From positions 78,064,762 through 78,128,761 of the forward strand of contig OY998180.1 in assembly GCA_963921935.1 (NCBI GenBank): DNA of 64,000 nucleotides, written 5' to 3'. Positions 62,405-64,000 of the stretch are shown in pieces. This DNA comes from Galeruca laticollis. Lineage: Eukaryota > Arthropoda > Insecta > Coleoptera > Chrysomelidae. The notes under the pieces were generated by a model. That model did no database searches, had not been told where the DNA came from, and worked only from the letters and a program-made list of their open reading frames with translations. How positions within the stretch are numbered: the first letter of the stretch is position 1; each line of letters opens with the position of its first letter. The position numbers were made by a program, and so were the translations under genes.

Positions 62405-62655
62405 AGTAATGCGTGAGTTACAGTTCGCTGACCCATGGTTCATGCATGGTATTAACCTTCGAACTTCTGGTATAATTCACGAACGCTGATCCATGTTTGT
62501 ACAACTGATGATTCTGCAGAATTGCATATTTTTAGTCTATAGCTGCATTTATTTTAGTATATAAGTTCGATTAATTGAATATAGTGTATTGTGTGTTTAA
62601 GTTGTGTAGTTGCATTGTCAATAAAGTATCTTTTTTAAAAATGACTTTTCGGGCA
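62405..62655. mobile_element. about 250-bp insertion in the RTE LINE, origin unknown
   Basis: RT similarity stops on the minus strand at NARIKGY and resumes at HYSAVENIYRNASLHIKIDE, with about 250 bases between. It contains a TATA-like tatataag at about 62560, aataaa at about 62620, a repeated cgctgaycca motif, and ends in gttac/gtaac-like bases. It could be a solo LTR or small DNA element. No clear target duplication. Confidence 0.35.
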
Positions 62656-62780
62656 GTAACCCTTAATTCGTGCGTTATCCATAGATCTGAGAATATGCCA
62701 TGTCCCGATGGAATCAAACGCCTTATGGAAATCGATAAACACCATGTGGATAGGTATGTTGTATTCTGTTGTTTTTTCTA

Positions 62781-63212
62781 TTAAATTACGGATTGTTTGT
62801 GAATGATCAATCGTACTGAGAAGCCCTTTCTAAAACCGGCTTGTTCTACCGGTTGATAAAAATCGAATTTTCGCGTAAGTCTGTTAAGGATCTTTGAAAA
62901 GAGTTTAGAGAGATGGGACAAGAGGCTAATAGGTCTGTAATTTTCGATATTGGTTGTATCTCCCTTCTTGAAAAGTAGGATCACTTATGTATCCATCCAG
63001 TATCCTGGCACTCTACTTTCATGCAGGCATTTGTTAAAAAGTGCAATAATAGATTTCTCCAATTTACTACCTCCCAACATGAGCATTTCGGTTGTTATGT
63101 GGTCTACGCCCGGGCATTTTCCGTTCTTCATCTGTTTGAGAGCACTTCGTAGTTCTTCTGTTGTTATGTCAGGTAGAGTTTCGGAGCCCGAATTAGTCAC
63201 AGGGTGTCTCAC
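62781..63212 (-). pseudogene. RTE-like LINE RT N-terminal part
   Basis: 62985-63212: LPDITTEELRSALKQMKNGK, PGVDHITTEMLMLGGSKLEK, ALFNKCLHESRVPGYW; 62781-62984: ILLFKKGDTTNIENYRPISL, LSHLSKLFSKILNRLTRKFD, PVEQAGFRKGFS. The next piece, MVFIDFHKAFDSI (first catalytic Asp), lies at about 62745-62700 in another frame. Confidence 0.75.
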
Positions 63213-63479
63213 AGTAGGATACTAAGACTCAGAAAATAGCTCCGCGATCTTAGCACCCAATATGTGGAATTTCGATTGATCAATTATACCATTTAAAATG
63301 TCAGAAAATGGTCACATAAGGTCAGTTGGTTCGAATAATTGTTCAGTGATAGAAAATGTTTTATGGATCAAACATTTTCAAGGTCAGTCAAAGATTTTAG
63401 CACTTCACTTCTCACAAATACAAAACGAAATAACTGTATTTGATATATAATGATCTACTGAGAATTGGTAGGCTAAAAT

Positions 63480-63900
63480 AAATTATTGGGTCTAAAAAAT
63501 CCTATTGGAAAAGGAAAGCGACTCATTAATGTCCATGCTGGAGGAGTGAATGGCTTTGTTTCTGACGGATTATAAATTTTTACATCAGGTATGTGAAACA
63601 GCCATTTCTTTGAATTTAGGATAATGTGAACTTTTTGATGACCAGGAACTAAGTCACGTGACTACCATGATGACATGCCCATGTCAAATTATGAAAATTG
63701 ACTGAAGAAAAAAATATTGCCAAATTTACTGCAACAGTCAAGTTTTTATCATAAGCAGCACATCTTAATGTAAAAGATGAAAAGGACCCCACTTCGTCTA
63801 CTCCAAAAGCAGATTTAATAAAATGGTTGCAAGATAAAAAAATCCCAATAGCATGAGACCAATTGAATGGGCTTATTTCAAGTAATATTTTTCCATAAAA
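63480..63900 (+). pseudogene. DDE transposase fragment (Tc1/mariner-related)
   Basis: Reads GKGKRLINVHAGGVNGFVSD followed by GL-stop-IFTSG; then, after a small insertion, SRDYHDDMPMSNYENWL and KILPNLLQQS, then TPLRLLQKQI and related text. It resembles the DDE superfamily endonucleases of Tc1/mariner-related elements common in insects ('GkG.RliivhAG...GFv....l.f.s....DYHdeMn...fe.Wl...LlpnLp..sviv.DNApYHn'). The central DNA.YHn motif is lost in the breaks. The left edge is unclear. Confidence 0.6.
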
Positions 63901-64000
63901 TCAAAAACAAAAAATACACATTTTTTTATAAATTTGTGAATTTTAAATAATGTTTTCATGTACATTTTAGAAGTGTTAAGTACAAAAGTTGTAGAACGTG

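Larger units (their letters stand above)
61440..63235 (-). mobile_element. RTE-like LINE, 5'-truncated, downstream of host gene
   Basis: Minus strand from 63212: ITTEELRSALKQMKNGKCPG (RT block 0), ILLFKKGDTTNIENYRPISL, EQAGFRKGFS, about 250 inserted bases (62400-62650), then KRQKRVRQGDTISPKLFTLV, EYNYLGHFIRFGKENRSREI, and a tail with LGISLRDKIRNEEIRRRPGA and KWRRTGHLARQKDEHWTLKI, ending WMLLGISPVETGGIKLKTG. Typical RTE C-terminus with the 'RRt.mrDvi...a.LKWrWaGHiaR' block. Many breaks; RT FADD region degraded (INLRFADNVVLLSEDINEIE-like at 62230-62160, with the second D changed to N). Confidence 0.75.

Noticed and set aside
1..64000. CRISPR arrays, bacterial operons, rRNA or tRNA genes
   Set aside because: No regularly spaced identical repeats, no ribosome-binding-site-led operons, and no recognisable rRNA or cloverleaf tRNA; tandem repeats present are LTR or microsatellite units.

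Overview
This window looks like a piece of a large, AT-rich, repeat-dense insect genome; a beetle is plausible but not proven. The evidence is typical eukaryotic splicing (gt..ag introns), one spliced kinase gene, and a set of mobile elements familiar from insects: hAT, PIF/Harbinger-like, Crypton, Penelope, several LINE clades, and gypsy, errantivirus and BEL/Pao LTR elements. I see no prokaryotic features.

The only recognisable host gene is on the + strand: the 3' part of a ribosomal protein S6 kinase delta/like gene (RPS6KC1/RPS6KL1 family). I place six exons at 7439-7576, 32078-32205, 35073-35639, 37351-37555, 38526-38621 and 60818-60925 (stop codon). Their phases match throughout and they encode the divergent C-terminal kinase domain. 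Earlier exons must lie left of the window. Introns 1 and 5 are about 24.5 and 22.2 kb, almost entirely mobile elements.

Left of exon 7439 (1-7438): the 5' part of a minus-strand hAT element with a TTF/DUF4371 transposase, ending near 6631, split by a minus-strand LINE (about 770-5115). A LINE C-terminal fragment follows at 6955-7165.

Intron 1 (7577-32077): a LINE endonuclease fragment, then a four-level nest. Element A (errantivirus/17.6-like, + strand, about 8582-31864) contains a Penelope fragment and LINE B (about 12.2-29.9 kb). LINE B is split by LTR element C (15203-29073, target duplication GACA). C is split by a minus-strand gypsy element D (19407-27896, target duplication AGAT). D has all protein domains but several frame breaks. 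C has lost reverse transcriptase.

Intron 2 (32206-35072): a minus-strand RTE-like LINE carrying a roughly 590-bp PIF/Harbinger-like element. Introns 3 and 4 are nearly free of recognisable genes.

Intron 5 (38622-60817): an endonuclease scrap; an I-clade LINE (about 38.87-46.47 kb) split by a Crypton tyrosine-recombinase element, itself split by a long-terminal-inverted-repeat element; a minus-strand Jockey-like LINE; a hairpin; a CR1-like LINE split by a three-part Penelope insertion (51303-56703, target duplication CTTACAAATATA); a gypsy pol fragment; and a BEL/Pao pol fragment. Right of the last exon are a minus-strand RTE LINE and a DDE transposase fragment.

Nearly all mobile-element genes are broken by stops, frameshifts or later insertions. 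The clearest structures are the nested insertion with exact target duplications, the Penelope complex, and the Crypton with its inner element.
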